In this document: positions 13,101-26,800 of the stretch, piece after piece | Position numbering within the stretch: the first letter of the stretch is position 1 | Layout: each line of letters begins with the position of its first letter | NCBI GenBank assembly: GCA_002633005.1 | Contig: NMRA01000003.1 | Location: forward strand, 666,696-730,695 | Length of the DNA: 64,000 bases | Reading direction: 5' to 3' | Source: Phoronis australis | Taxonomy: Eukaryota; Phoronida; Phoronidae | Program-made: the position numbers and the translations under genes | Notes under the pieces: generated by a model | What the model was told of the DNA's origin: nothing | Seen by the model: the letters and a program-made list of their open reading frames with translations, nothing else | Databases searched by the model: none

Positions 13101-16100
13101 AAGTCAAATTAAACAAATGGCAACATTTTGAAGTAAATGTAAATATCAATGTTTGCAAATAACACTGAAGCATAATTTCATTTACAAAAGACCCGACTGT
13201 GAAAGGCATTATAGATCTATTATTGAAACAAAGCCCCAGCCATACACCACAGATCATAACTTCTCTTACCACAAATGACGCATCAGGACTCTGGTCGATA
13301 TCTTTCTTTACTGTCACCAGACCATTGTTTGGGTTAATTTGGAAGTATTCACGTGCTTGGTTGTCACCAATTAGTTCATATTTCACGACATTAAAAGTTG
13401 TCTGTAAATAAACATTTTCACAGTCACAACATTGACATCAGTCTGTATGTAAATAACAACTTTGACTTACACTGTGAAAATGTAAGATCATTGGATTCAT
13501 TAAGTTTACAAAACCCCATTGATTGATTGATAAAACCACTTTGTGAGAGCCTGCAAGTTGAGTTATTAAGTGCACGATATACAAAAAGGAGGAGGCAGTG
13601 TGGCCTAGTGGGGTAAGTGTCCACTCCCTTTACTTAAGGTCATGGTTCCCAACGGGGCACACTACTAGACCCTTCTGAGCTCTGTTTAATCTACAAATTA
13701 ATAAAGCATAAAAACAGTTCCAGGCAATTGGTGCACTGGGCCCACCTGAGCAGCTTGCACATGTCTGGTATGAAGTGTACCAGACCGTCTGGTATGATGT
13801 GTACCAGACCGTCTGGTATGATGTGTACCAGACCGTCTGGTATGATGTGTACCAGACCGTCTGGTATGATGTGTACCAGACCGTCTGGTATGATGTGTAC
13901 CAGACCGCCTGCAATTATTTTATAATTTATACAGTAGCTGGTAATGGTTTCAGTCATTGATGTCCTTTTCCCAGGACACAAGATGCCAAATTATCAAGGG
14001 TACAGTTTGTTGTGACAAGTATCAAATAGTCCACAAATTCTGGTGAGGTTTTTCTCTCCACTCTAGCTCCATACGCTTTTAATTAGTCATTGAGAATTAG
14101 CTAAACATGGTTCATTAGAAAAAACAAAATCAATACATACGTCATCATCTCTTGCACTCGCAACAAACACAGTTTCACCAGCTTTCAAGGTTTCGTCAAT
14201 GGTTTTGTCGTATGGCAAGTTCTGAAACTCTGGAGCCTTGTTGTTTCGAGTAACAGTGACAGTGATAGTGGCTGTTTCAGTTGACTCACAGAAACCATCA
14301 CTTGCTTTCAATGACAACTGCAAATGATGAACAACAAAAAATTGTTTTGCCAAGTCCCAAGTTATACATGGTGAGACAAAGTAATTTTTCAATATTCCAC
14401 TCATTTAATGTTTAATTTTGAGCATCAAACTCGACGTTCATGATTTGCTACAAGTTTAGGAATTCCTGCAATACTTTTTATCAAATGATCAATGATCAGC
14501 ATAAAATAAAGTTGAATGACTCGGAAATCCTAGGCTGAGTTCTGGTTACGCTTGTGGCAAAAAATCTTTGCTTACGAAACATAACAAACGACTTTTATTC
14601 CAAATTGATGAATTGCATCCCATAATTCAATGTTCAAACCTCACAGACCAATTCCTTTCAGAGGACGCAACTTTGCTAGATAACATTAATAAGGTCTTGA
14701 GCACAGAAAATAGTTGATTGGCTTACCGTATATGACAGCTGAGTGGCTCCAACCAATCCTCTTCTCAGAAATATCTTGTTCCTATCGACAACTTGGAAAA
14801 ATTGTTGCGCTGTTGCATCCCCTTTAATAACTAGAGTTGCTACATTGTAAGGCACCTGTAAAGGGTGTGAAAGTGGGAAATTATAATTGCATCATTTGCA
14901 TACTAGGTGTAACTAAACTAAAGAAGATACCGAGTTGATGAGGAAGTCACCTTGGATACAATTTTCCTAAATTGCTACAAAATAAAACTAAACAACTAAA
15001 AACATCAGTTTCATTTCTTGGTTATAGTCCCATATTTTCCATCAATAAAACTACCCATCAGAATCATCTCATTTGTTCAGTGCTAGAGTGACGATTTGAT
15101 CAGTGACTAATGTGAATATTTGAACATCGGTAATGTGACTATCAGTGCAAGGGTGACAAATTATTCAATAGTAGAGCAAAATTTTCTTCAGTAATATTGT
15201 GACAATTTGTCCAGTGGTAGTGTGACGATTTCTGAATTGAAACGTACCCCAAAATTTTTGGAGGATGTTTCTACAGGACTACACTGAGTGCTTTAACATT
15301 TAGGGCAAACTTTGTCCCAGTGATCTAAAACACTGTGAGATCACAGTTATAGTTGAAAGGAAACAAGTTTCAAAAACACTATACAGGAAATGTATTGATG
15401 AGACAAATGTTCTGTTTCATTCATTATAAAGACTCATTTTGACAGCATTCTAAGAACTGTCTAGGTCTTGAAAGTTAGACGCCCTCAGTCAATGAACACA
15501 TAATGTCTTGTGGTAGCATAGACGCTCTTGGTCAATGAACACATAATGTCTTGTGGTAGCATAGACTCCCTTGGTCAATGAACACATAATGTCTTGTGGT
15601 AGCATTTACACTCTTCTACACAGTTCTTTCATAATAATGCCTTTTTAAAAATCATTCACACAAAAAAATTCTTAATCCAGAAAATTTTTCTAACAAAATT
15701 GATTTGCTTATGAACCCTTATGAGCAAAAACATTTAAGAATATCCAGAACCACAGAGTTGATGGTGTAACTTGATAATACCAACCTTATCATCGTTATCA
15801 ACTATGCCAAGACTAGTGACCTCTTGAGACAGTGGGTGGGTCTCCAAAATGTTTACAGTCCTGGCGTAGTTTGGAGCCCCCGGGGACTGAATGGTGGGAC
15901 AGAACAAGTTACGCTTTATGGTGAACGTCACTGTCTCTGATGCCGTTTTCTCCCCGTCAGACGCTTGTACGACAACCTTTGAACAGTAAAAGTTCAGTTG
16001 ACTTTTATTGCAGATTGTCACAAACTGATGTATACCTAAATCAATCCATGATGAAGGTTTGTTATTATCACTATTGATAGATATCTCTTCTCTATGAAGA

Positions 16101-19100
16101 ACAAGGCCAGGCGGTACAGTGAAGGGCATATTGGGACTCATTTCAACATGACCTGATTCTTTCCATCTCATCTATGAATGAGGGATTTAAGACATGCAAA
16201 GAATTAGCGTTTTTGCTGTGCTGGAAAGTGTCCTTAACACCATTTTAACAACCAGGGTCATAAATGGAGAAACCATTCTGGCACCATGTTAATGTGAGTC
16301 ATTGTCAACGCAGGTCAGCGAAAGTAAAGTCTGAATTATTTTAGTGCTGTCTACTAAAATTGAGAATACTGGGCATACCTAAATGCAGTGACAGTGATGT
16401 CACCATTACAAATAAACAAGTAATAACAAAGAAGACAGATAATGCACAACACACAAACTTTAACAAAATCTTAACGGCACAGAGCGAAAAGTAGTTTTCC
16501 AAAACTTCCAAAAGCTCTGTTCAAATGAAATGATGGTATACGTACCTGTAATTCTGTGTCGGGTATGTCGTTGAGAACAACAGCGGTCTTCAGACTCAAA
16601 GCTCCAGTGTTTTCGTTGATATCGAAGTACTGAGTGTCTCCACCAATCAATGAATATTTAACGGTGTTGAAGGCAGGCTGCAAGTCAAACAGTTTCATTG
16701 AAATCAGCAGGGTTGAGAAAAGAATATAGCTAACACAGTGAATGCATCAGAAAAAAATAATTATTTAAAAATTCTCAGCAATAAAACCTGCAATCACAGA
16801 TGGCATCATAGTATTTTTCATGTTTTACACCTAGTGCAGCCTTTCACTTTGGCTACAACTTGAGTAAAGGCAAATACTCTGATATATTGTTATTTCTAAC
16901 AGATTTATGAGGACCTATGCACCAGTTAGGCACCATCAGGGCTAGGTAAGGTAGTGGAACAGTACATCTGCTGGCCAAAATCTTGGGTGTTAAGACAGCA
17001 AGTGCCAGATTTTCATAAATTCATCTAGCGCAAGCTCAGAAAACTATTTGTCAGCGTGTATCCCAATACTCAAGATTCTGATGCAAAATTGACTTACATT
17101 AGTATCTGCATCGGTCGCTGAGACATCAGTATAGACCACTGTCCCGCCAATGGCAGTTCGCTCAATAGTTGGCTTGTATGGCACATTCTTGAACACTGGA
17201 GGATGAATGTTCCTAGCAACATTCACCGTAACAACAGCATTTGGACTACTGCTCAGAGAGTTGGGAACGCCAAGGTCTCTGGCTTCAATGTTAACCTGAA
17301 AAGACAGAATTTCAGATTGACGCATAAAAAGTGCTCTAGGAGACTTGCAGATTAAAAAAATACTTNAACAGATTTATGAGGCCCTATGCACCAGTTAGGC
17401 ACCATCAGGGCTAGGTAAGGTAGTGGAACAGTACATCTGCTGGCCAAAATCTTGGGTGTTAAGACAGCAAGTGCCAGATTTTCATAAATTCATCTAGCGC
17501 ATGCTCAGAAAACTATTTGTCAGCGTGTATCCCAATACTCAAGATTCTGATGCAAAATTGACTTACATTAGTATCTGCATCGGTCGCTGAGACATCAGTA
17601 TAGACCACTGTCCCGCCAATGGCAGTTCGCTCAATAGTTGGCTTGTATGGCACATTCTTGAACACTGGAGGATGAATGTTCCTAGCAACATTCACCGTAA
17701 CAACAGCATTTGGACTACTGCTCAGAGAGTTGGGAACGCCAAGGTCTCTGGCTTCAATGTTAACCTGAAAAGACAGAATTTCAGATTGACGCATAAAAAG
17801 TGCTCTAGGAGACTTGCAGATTAACAAAATACTTTCCAGTTAGCTGCACCAGAGACGCTCCTCCATACAATTATCAGTAAATTAACCCCAACACGCAGAT
17901 TACATTTTGTGTCATAGCTCCCATTCAAATCAACAAAATCAGTTCAAGTTTACAACAAATTCAAATCAATTAAACCGTTTAAATGCATATTTCCAGCAGT
18001 TCTGCTGAAACTCAGTGCCGTTGTTACGACAATAACCACCATTATGTATATGGTTATTTTCTCTTTCTGAGGACTAACCCAACAGTCTGGTTCCCTTTCA
18101 GGCACATAATGGGTAAATGACAGCCTGGCTGCAGCTATACTCACCGTGTAGCTTGGGTCTGTGTCATCTTTCAAATTACACTTAACGGTAACAACGCCAG
18201 TTTCAGCGTGTACATCAAAACACTGGGCTCCCTTTGTGCCTGGAACAACTCTGTATCTGACAGTATTGTGGGGTTGCTAAGGAAGAGAGAGCATTAATTA
18301 TACAGTGTACCGATATTAGAGAGGACGTGAGTATCAGATGAGATGTTGCAATCACAACATTTAAGACAAATGATCATGGAGTAAATTGATGTACCGATGT
18401 TTGCAAGGACCTCGAGTACCAGATGAGACGGTACAATCACAACTAAGACAATGATCAATGAGTAAATTTAATTTGAAGCATAGCACTGTAAATGAAACTG
18501 CTGTTACAGTAGTGTTTACCAAAATGCTGGCATACAAGACCGATATACCGAGCTTAGCACTTTCTCACAAAAATGAGCAACAACTGGTTTAGTGAGCATT
18601 GCACAGCGTCCATAAAACAATTAGCAATTTTCAAACATTAACAATCACCAGATGTCTTACCATACACTAACATAAGATAAATTAACCTATGTGGTATGAA
18701 TGAGTTGTAAAGAATGACACATCTAAACACAGTCCATGTTTACCTGTTTGTCTGCATCTGTTGCGGTAACTTGCTGAACACTTTTAAACAGTGGCTCCGT
18801 CTCCAGGATGTTGGCTGTATAGGTGACAGGGTTGAAGATGGGAGGATTGAGGTTACGCGCCACTTGCACGGTTAACGTCAATGTGTCCGTCTTGGATGGC
18901 ACACCATTGTCATATGCTTGGAGAACCAGCTGCAAAAATATGTTAAACGTCTTGAAATGAATCCCTTTGTTCATCTGTTATGATTGCTATCATAAAAGCT
19001 CACCACAATAAATTTTAAAACAACTGACTGACGACACTACTCATGATGTAGAGCTACTGGGTGTCAATTGGTCAGAAGGCTACAGCTACTACAGCAGATC

Positions 19101-20771
19101 CACCTAGTGTCTAGTGTAGAGCTGTTGGGAGTCAGTTGGTCAGAAGGCTACAGCTACTACACCAGATCCACCAAGTGTCTAGTGTAGAGCTGTTGGGAGT
19201 CAGTTGGTCAGAAGGCTCCAGCTACTACAGCAGATCCACCTAGTGTCTAGTGTAGAGCTGTTGGGAGTCAGTTGGTCAGAAGGCTACAGCTACTACAGCA
19301 GATCCACCAAGTGTCTAGTGTAGAGCTGTTGGGAGTCAGTTGGTCAGAAGGCTACAGCTACTACAGCAGATCCACCTAGTGTCTAGTGTAGAGCTGTTGG
19401 GAGTCAGTTGGTCAGAAGGCTACAGCTACTACAGCAGATCCACCTAGTGTCTAGTGTAGAGCTGTTGGGAGTCAGTTGGTCAGAAGGCTACAGCTACTAC
19501 AGCAGATCCACCTAGTGTCTAGTGTAGAGCTGTTGGGAGTCAGTTGGTCAGAAGGCTACAGCTACTACAGCAGATCCACCAAGTGTCTAGTGTAGAGCTG
19601 TTGGGAGTCAGTTGGTCAGAAGGCTACAGCTACTACAGCAGATCCACCTAGTGTCTAGTGTAGAGCTGTTGGGAGTCAGTTGGTCAGAAGGCTACAGCTA
19701 CTACAGCAGATCCACCAAGTGTAGAGCTGGTGGAAGTCAGCAACTACCTGCATTAAATGTTCAGTTATGGAGACATGCTGATTTACCACATAAAAGGATG
19801 AGCTTGGAAATCCTTTTATCGAGTTTACCGAAGTTTTCAACAACAATTATTTGCCACCTCTACCCAAGCTCATAAATAACTCTGAGGTACATTGTCAAGC
19901 TAAGAACAATATATGGTAAGCTGTCTAAAATCCAGTTTTGTGTGCTTCACATTCAAAATCACTAAAGGTGCGTACAATTTATGACAGAACATGGTGCAGA
20001 CGTGTACCTAACAAATGCATGACATCTTGAAAAACATGACAAATGCAGTTATGTCATGTTCTCTACAGATCGATGAAAGGGCAAAAAGTGGTACCCAGGA
20101 CATCATGGTTAGTCTTGCTCAGAAATAAAACTTCCCATGGTGAGAGAAGACCAGACTCAAATAATAAATGACTGGCATTACCATTGAGAAGAGTCTTACT
20201 TTTACACTAGATTCTCCATTAGACATTTGGGGTTCCGCTACTGACAATCCATAGGGGGTAAAGAGACAATTGCTTTCACAGTCAAGACTGTTACACAGTC
20301 CAACTCGGACGGTTGTATGACCAAGAGCAGGCTTCACAAAGAACTGCTTTCACTGACCTTGCACGTAAATTTCAAAAGGCCTATTGTGAGTGAACGACAC
20401 CAAAAGTCTCAAAAATTCTAAGCCCAAAATGGAGGCTAAGTAAGACAACATATAACTGCAGCTGCACTTCAAAGAGTCACACTGTTTTCATGATCAATAT
20501 GTGCAAATACCTTATATTGAGTATTGGTATCTCCTTCAAGACTCTTCTTCAGCTCAATAACTCCAGTATCTTTGTTCACCCCAAAATATTCACTGACGAC
20601 ATCACCTTTGTTCATCAGACGATACTTCACCAAACCAAATTCAGCCTAAAGCATCATTATCATTCTTATGTTACAATAACATAACAGAAGTTCTCCTCTT
20701 AAAATACACTTACAAATACAAGTTAAAAAATCTTGTTTATTTCACTTATTTATGCCTCTGGACACCTTGAG

Positions 20772-20827
<56 letters not shown>

Positions 20828-23800
20828 GTGTGTGCGGGTTATTATTATCAATTTAAAAAGGATAAAACAAAAAATACAAAACACAGGCTCATTTATTCCA
20901 TCAAACTGTTCTCAAAATGTCTGGCAGGATAGCAATTGGTCTCTAACATCAAAGCAAATTGAGATGCCATATGCTATTGAGTGGGTCATCCATGAAAGGG
21001 TTAACATTTTGATGCTCGTTCTTAGTTGCCATGGCAAGATTCAAAACGTGTTTATAATGTTCATTTTTATGAGAAAGGAGGAAATCTCCTGGTGAATAAT
21101 TACATAGTATCAGGTAAACCTCAATGGCATTAACAATTACTGTGCTGAAATGTTTGTTCACATTCTGCTCACTTACAGGGCCATCTTGGTCGCTAGCTGT
21201 CACAGTTTTTCCAATGTTGCCGGGAGATGCATTCATATTCACCGAAGCAGGAGTCGTCGGGTTAAACTGAGGTGCGAAGTCATTTCTTTCCACGTTAACG
21301 GTGAAACGAAACTGGGCACTCGTTTTGGCCGGAGTTCCACCATCACTGGCGACTATGTCAAACTGAAAGAGAGAATCAATCATAAAAGATATAGAACAGA
21401 AGACTGAACAAAACCGTGAAACATCAAATTTGTTTGAAGAAGCACAATACAATCAATCTTATAGCACTCCTAATGGACAAGTTGTTGCTTATTCAACCAA
21501 ATCAAAATGTTGGAATTCATCATGAGGAAAATAACAAATTGATTCAGATGTTATGACAGCAACCAACAAATGTACCGTTTTCGTGAACTGAAGTTCTTAG
21601 GAGTAGAGTGAAGCGTAAACTTACAGTGTAGATTTTCGTCTTGGTCTGATCATCCACCAAGTTCTTCTTCACGTGTACTTCGCACAACCCACCAGGCTTG
21701 ATGACAGTATGAAAGTACTCATGACCACCCACAATGCTGCAGTCAGTAACTGTATTCCAAGGAGACTGAAACGAATTGCAAATGAAAGAAATTAACTAAA
21801 AACGATGCAGTCAGGCTAACTAAAGGTAAATCATCAGGAACCTGGTACAGGTAAAAATTGACCATGGTGATCATTAGAAGGTTGGGATTTGCTTACAACA
21901 ACAGCTCATTGAATTCAATCCTGCCGTTTGGTCACTCACGTAATCCTTTACCACACCTCATTATGTCATAAAACTATGTGTCTGTTGACAGCCCAATCAG
22001 CTCGCTCTCTATTGTGTTGGCAGGGAATGGGGTAACTGAAGCTTGCATCTTAAGTTGACAAAATTACCTGGTCTTTGGTTTGAATTTTTTTTCTGTACCT
22101 CGTCTAAAATCAGACAGTACATTCTAACTGCATACCTACAATGTAAATCTAGGCAAACATAGGCATTGTTAACTATCAACAAAATGTCCACAACCACAGC
22201 CTATTGCACTGTATGTTTCTATGATGTAATGCTCTGTAAAAGTTATGGAGAGCCTGGCTTATCAATAAGTCTGAACATTTAAAGCATTTAATATCTAGAA
22301 AACTATAAATTTTTTAGTCACTCAGTAAAAGAATATTTATTACATTTTCTGGAACTAGAAGGCCTGTAGAAGTTGATTAGTACCTTTTTACCAATCTGTT
22401 TCTTACTGGGTCACATGACTATGTCTTTTTAGAAAACTTTAGAAAAAAGAAAGGTACGTCTGACAGCAAAACAACTTTTGTCAATAACCTGATCAAATTT
22501 CATTTGATATAAATGNTTGTACCACGTGATCTCTTTGTCTTGTTGCAACACTGGGCCATCGTCCACAATTCTCTCCAACTTTCATTTTTCACTCAATTTC
22601 TCTTTCCCTCCCTCCCTCAAACCAATTTTCATTCTTTCCCTTTATCCTCAAATTTCACATGTCGCTGTCCCGGTGTTGCTGTTATTCTTCCGCATATTGT
22701 TTCTTAACTTACTATGGCAGATTGTCACCCACCTTTACAGTGCAACATGTTATATAACTTTTGTAATTACTGATATCTGTAGTAGTTTAGTTTGTCATAA
22801 TATATATGACCTTTTATCTCAACTACATGTGTTGTTTTACTGTAAACTAGCTTCGGTATCGCTTCGCAGTTAGCGCATATAAAAATGTTATTGGTGACAT
22901 ATCAAAAATGCTGTTGCAGTTTTCAAAAGTATCATTTTGGTTGTGTTCTATGCAACTTCAAAGATTTTTCATATAAATCATAAAAGTTCAAGTGGAACAT
23001 TTAAAAAACAATTCCTAAAACCGTTTTTGAGAACAATGCATAATTTAGCATAATTTCTGAAAATTTCACGTGAATCCTATCAGCCATTTCTGAGACATGA
23101 TGTTCCTAAATCAGTCAAATGTTGCCATTATTGTAGGTTCAACATAATCAATCAATCAAATCATATTTTCTAACAATAATACCTGACGGTCGCCATCGGT
23201 GACAGTCAAAGTTTTGATGGGTTGATTCAAATTTTGTGTCTCCCAGATATTGGCTGAAGCTGGATTGGTGCTGGGAAACACGGGAGACTGAAGGTTGCGG
23301 TTAATAGTGACCTCTACCAATGCTGTGGCGGTCCTCATTGGGGAACCATTGTCCTTGGCCAGCACTTGTACCTAAAATGATGGATGGGAAGTGATTGCAT
23401 TGGACTAAATATTTTGACCAATCAAAAACATTTGTGTATTGTAGTTGGCTCAACTTCAATATTGCACTTCAGAAATTCCTCTTAATAAGCATTGGAGAAC
23501 TGTTAACAATGAAGATGTTCATAAATAATACCCAAGGCCTACATTGCTGTATAAGTACCAATGAGCAATAATTATTGTAAAATTCAGATATATGACTTAC
23601 CCGATAGAATGTTTCATTAGTTTTTGTGAGCAAATCTTTTGTCCTAATAAGACCACTTGAGCTGGTAGGCAGTTCAAACAGGCCATCATAACTTCCTATG
23701 AGCTGGTAGGTCACTTGATTGTTTTGAGACTGTAAACAATCCATGGAATCAGGGGTTTATTACACAATTACAATCTACTACTTTGACAAAAGTATACCAA

Positions 23801-26800
23801 CAATCGATTTGGCATTTAGCTTAGCGTCGAGTGCTGTATACCCTACAACACATCATCAAAATTTAATCAACACTGCTCTCAATTTCTTCTGCACACATTC
23901 ACAGAATTATTATTAAGTAAGAGATTTTGAACTCATTTTGACTGCGCCAGAAACAATACAAAGTCATTGCCAGTGATGATTATTTGAACTTCTATCCAAT
24001 GATTAGAAAACTAAGCTTTAATTAGATGGTGAATGAGAGAAATCAAAGCCCCAAATGTTCTTGGAACATATTTTACATGTTAGTATGTATGAGAGCATGC
24101 ACTTACTGAAGTGTCACTGTCAGTAGCCACTACAGTAACAACAGACGTTTGTGTTGGTACCGTCTCATCCAGGGTTTTTCTATAGATGGACGAGAAAAAT
24201 ATTGGAGCGTTTTTGTTTCTGTTGATGGTGAACGTGACTGTGGCCTTCTGTGGAGAGGTCTTTGGAGTAGGGAGACCTGAGTCCACAGCTTCGACGTCAA
24301 ACTGTAGAGAAAAGATAGTCAAAATATTTTGATGTCAGGCATTGCTTTATATTGATTTTCAGCAGTAAGAAGTTCTGAAATAAGACTTAAAGTTAATACT
24401 ATCCACAGAACAAAGTCAGGGGAGCTCGCTGCTAGAATTTTTGCGGTGTTGAACCATCTTAAATTTGCATTATTATGTTGAACATTTTTGGTCTTGCAAG
24501 GAACCATTTCAGAAATAATTTTACTCTATAATTTCTCATGGCATGTCTAGAATGGTTCTGTTGTATTAGAGAAAAGATAACTAACCGTGATCGAATCGCC
24601 CGTCGTCTGTACCAGAGATTTCTTAGCACTAATCTCACCACTGCTTGAGATGTCAAAAAACTCTGACGCCACAGAATTGCCTGTGATTCTGAATGTGGCT
24701 TGGTTATGTGGAGCCTGTAAGAATATTGTTCCAATTAAAGATACTCAAATGTACACAAAAACTTAAAAAACTCCTATCTTCATCTTCGACATAACATTTG
24801 TTGACAGACAAATTCATACAAAGCTAGTCAAGACTGACAAAATGAAGCAATTAATTACTAGGTAAAAATCAAAACATTGTATAAAAGCATAACAGTTAAA
24901 AGGCAAACAAAATGCAAACACAAACACAAAAACAACTCGCACTAATAGTGAAGATACATGACAAACAGCTTATGGCCATACCAAGTTATCCGAGTCACTA
25001 AGTCCTGGTACAGTGACAATAGTCTGCCCTAGAGTTACAGTATCGTCCACGCTCCGTGTTATGGCTGTGTAAACAAACACTGGTGGATTCAAGTTCCTGT
25101 TGATGGTGATGACAAGGGGAGACGTGGCGCTCTTACCCCCTCCATCAGTGGCGGTAACATCCCCCTGGATACAAGCAATTGACAATTACCAACAAACACT
25201 AAGACTTGAAAATCTCACTAGAATGAAGTGACAAATACTGTTGTGTGTTGCCTAGTAACCGAGGACCATATTTGTAAGGGTTATGGTTACAAAAAACATC
25301 TGCGCATATTAGATGATTTAGTAGAATCAGAGAATTCGCAGCAAATGTCGATAGTAAGAACAGAGTAGTAGCAAGTAAAGGTCTGTCGACTTCAATTTGG
25401 ATATTTTCTAGGAATATCAAAGAAAAGTTCTATCCTCCAATGGGCACAACTCAAGATTCCGTCAAGGTGAAGCCAGAGACTTATGACTTGATCACACTGT
25501 TGTCAGAGTGACCAAACACATGTAATTAAAGTTGACATTACTGCAACAGCGATAAGACATTAAGACTTACAGAGACTTGAAGGATGTGACCACTGATGTC
25601 TCTAAAAAGTTCCTTCTTTACTTTGATTTGTCCAGATGAATCAATGGTGAAGTATTCGTTCATACGAGTTCCTCCCAATTTGTAGGACACTGACTTAAAG
25701 ATGGGCTGTAAATGAATCACACTGAATGTTTCTTTTGCATTACAAAAAGAAAAAGTAATAATTAAAGATATTCTTTAAGTTGAAAAGAACTTTAATTTCA
25801 CAGATTGTTAATTGAAAATAATTCTAAAACTTTATAAAAACAACGATGACAATAAAAAGCATTTTCTACTTAATTTTTACACGTTTCATCTTTAATTAGC
25901 AAACCAGTTTCCGATGTCAACAGTCTATAATTGCTGGTTAGAAAACAACAGAACATACAGATCAAATGTACAACTCACATCAGAGTCTGTGTCAGTGGCG
26001 GTTATCTTGAGGGGAGTATTACTGTTCACCGGCAAATTCTCATCAACATCTGTATTGTATGAATTCTGAAGTACCGGAGCAGTGTTACGGACCATATTCA
26101 CTGTAACAGTACCGGTACCAGATCTTGAGGGAGAACCACCATCTCTGGCTCGGACAACCAACTGCAAGAGAAATATCACCCATCACATAAACGACTCAAG
26201 CGTGAAACATTCTAAACAAGCTATGTACAGCAATATTTAACTTATAAAACAAGAGTCAACATGGTTCTACACGCCTCATTCCGTCTCAATAGTGTACAAA
26301 GTATGCTACAGTTAATGTTCATGCCTTAAGAGAGTTGCCCATCTCAACTTATTCAACACAGCATGTGTAAATGAACATTACCGAGTATGAAGGAGCAGTG
26401 TCATCGTCCAACCGTTTTGCTACCACAATCGCTCCAGAGTCAGGATTGATATAGAAGCGGTCATTCGTATTGCCAGACACTATGCTGTATGACACCTTTG
26501 CATTATTACCCTGAAATATGGACAGAGAAAAAAAAACTTTAAGATACGATATGAGCAAAGCAAATCGATATTTCTAACAATAGTGCATTTGGTGTATCAA
26601 AAAACAAATCAATATGCAAAAATACGTTAGACCAAATTTCATATCATGCATGTATTCATTTTAATCAATCATTCACATTATAAAAGCATGGTTACATAAA
26701 AGTGATCTTTATTATCAAATAAATTTCTTTCTCACCAGAGGTGAAAGAATAAGTCATCAAATATCAAGATTTACAGGTAATATTATATCAAACCCATTGA

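Larger units (their letters stand above)
16898..17834. repeat. 469-bp near-identical tandem duplication with N at the junction
   Basis: The segment starting at 16898 recurs at 17367 with only a few differences (for example ggacc/ggccc). The first copy runs straight into the single N at 17366. Each copy holds a complete cadherin exon 37. Confidence 0.92.

Noticed and set aside
13630-13981. ORFs with repeated WYTSYQT, GLVHIIPD or CTRPSGMM units
   Set aside because: Four overlapping frames of the same 24-bp SINE-tail array; no gene.
20733-21095. ORF with poly-Cys/Val stretch
   Set aside because: Produced by the TG microsatellite.
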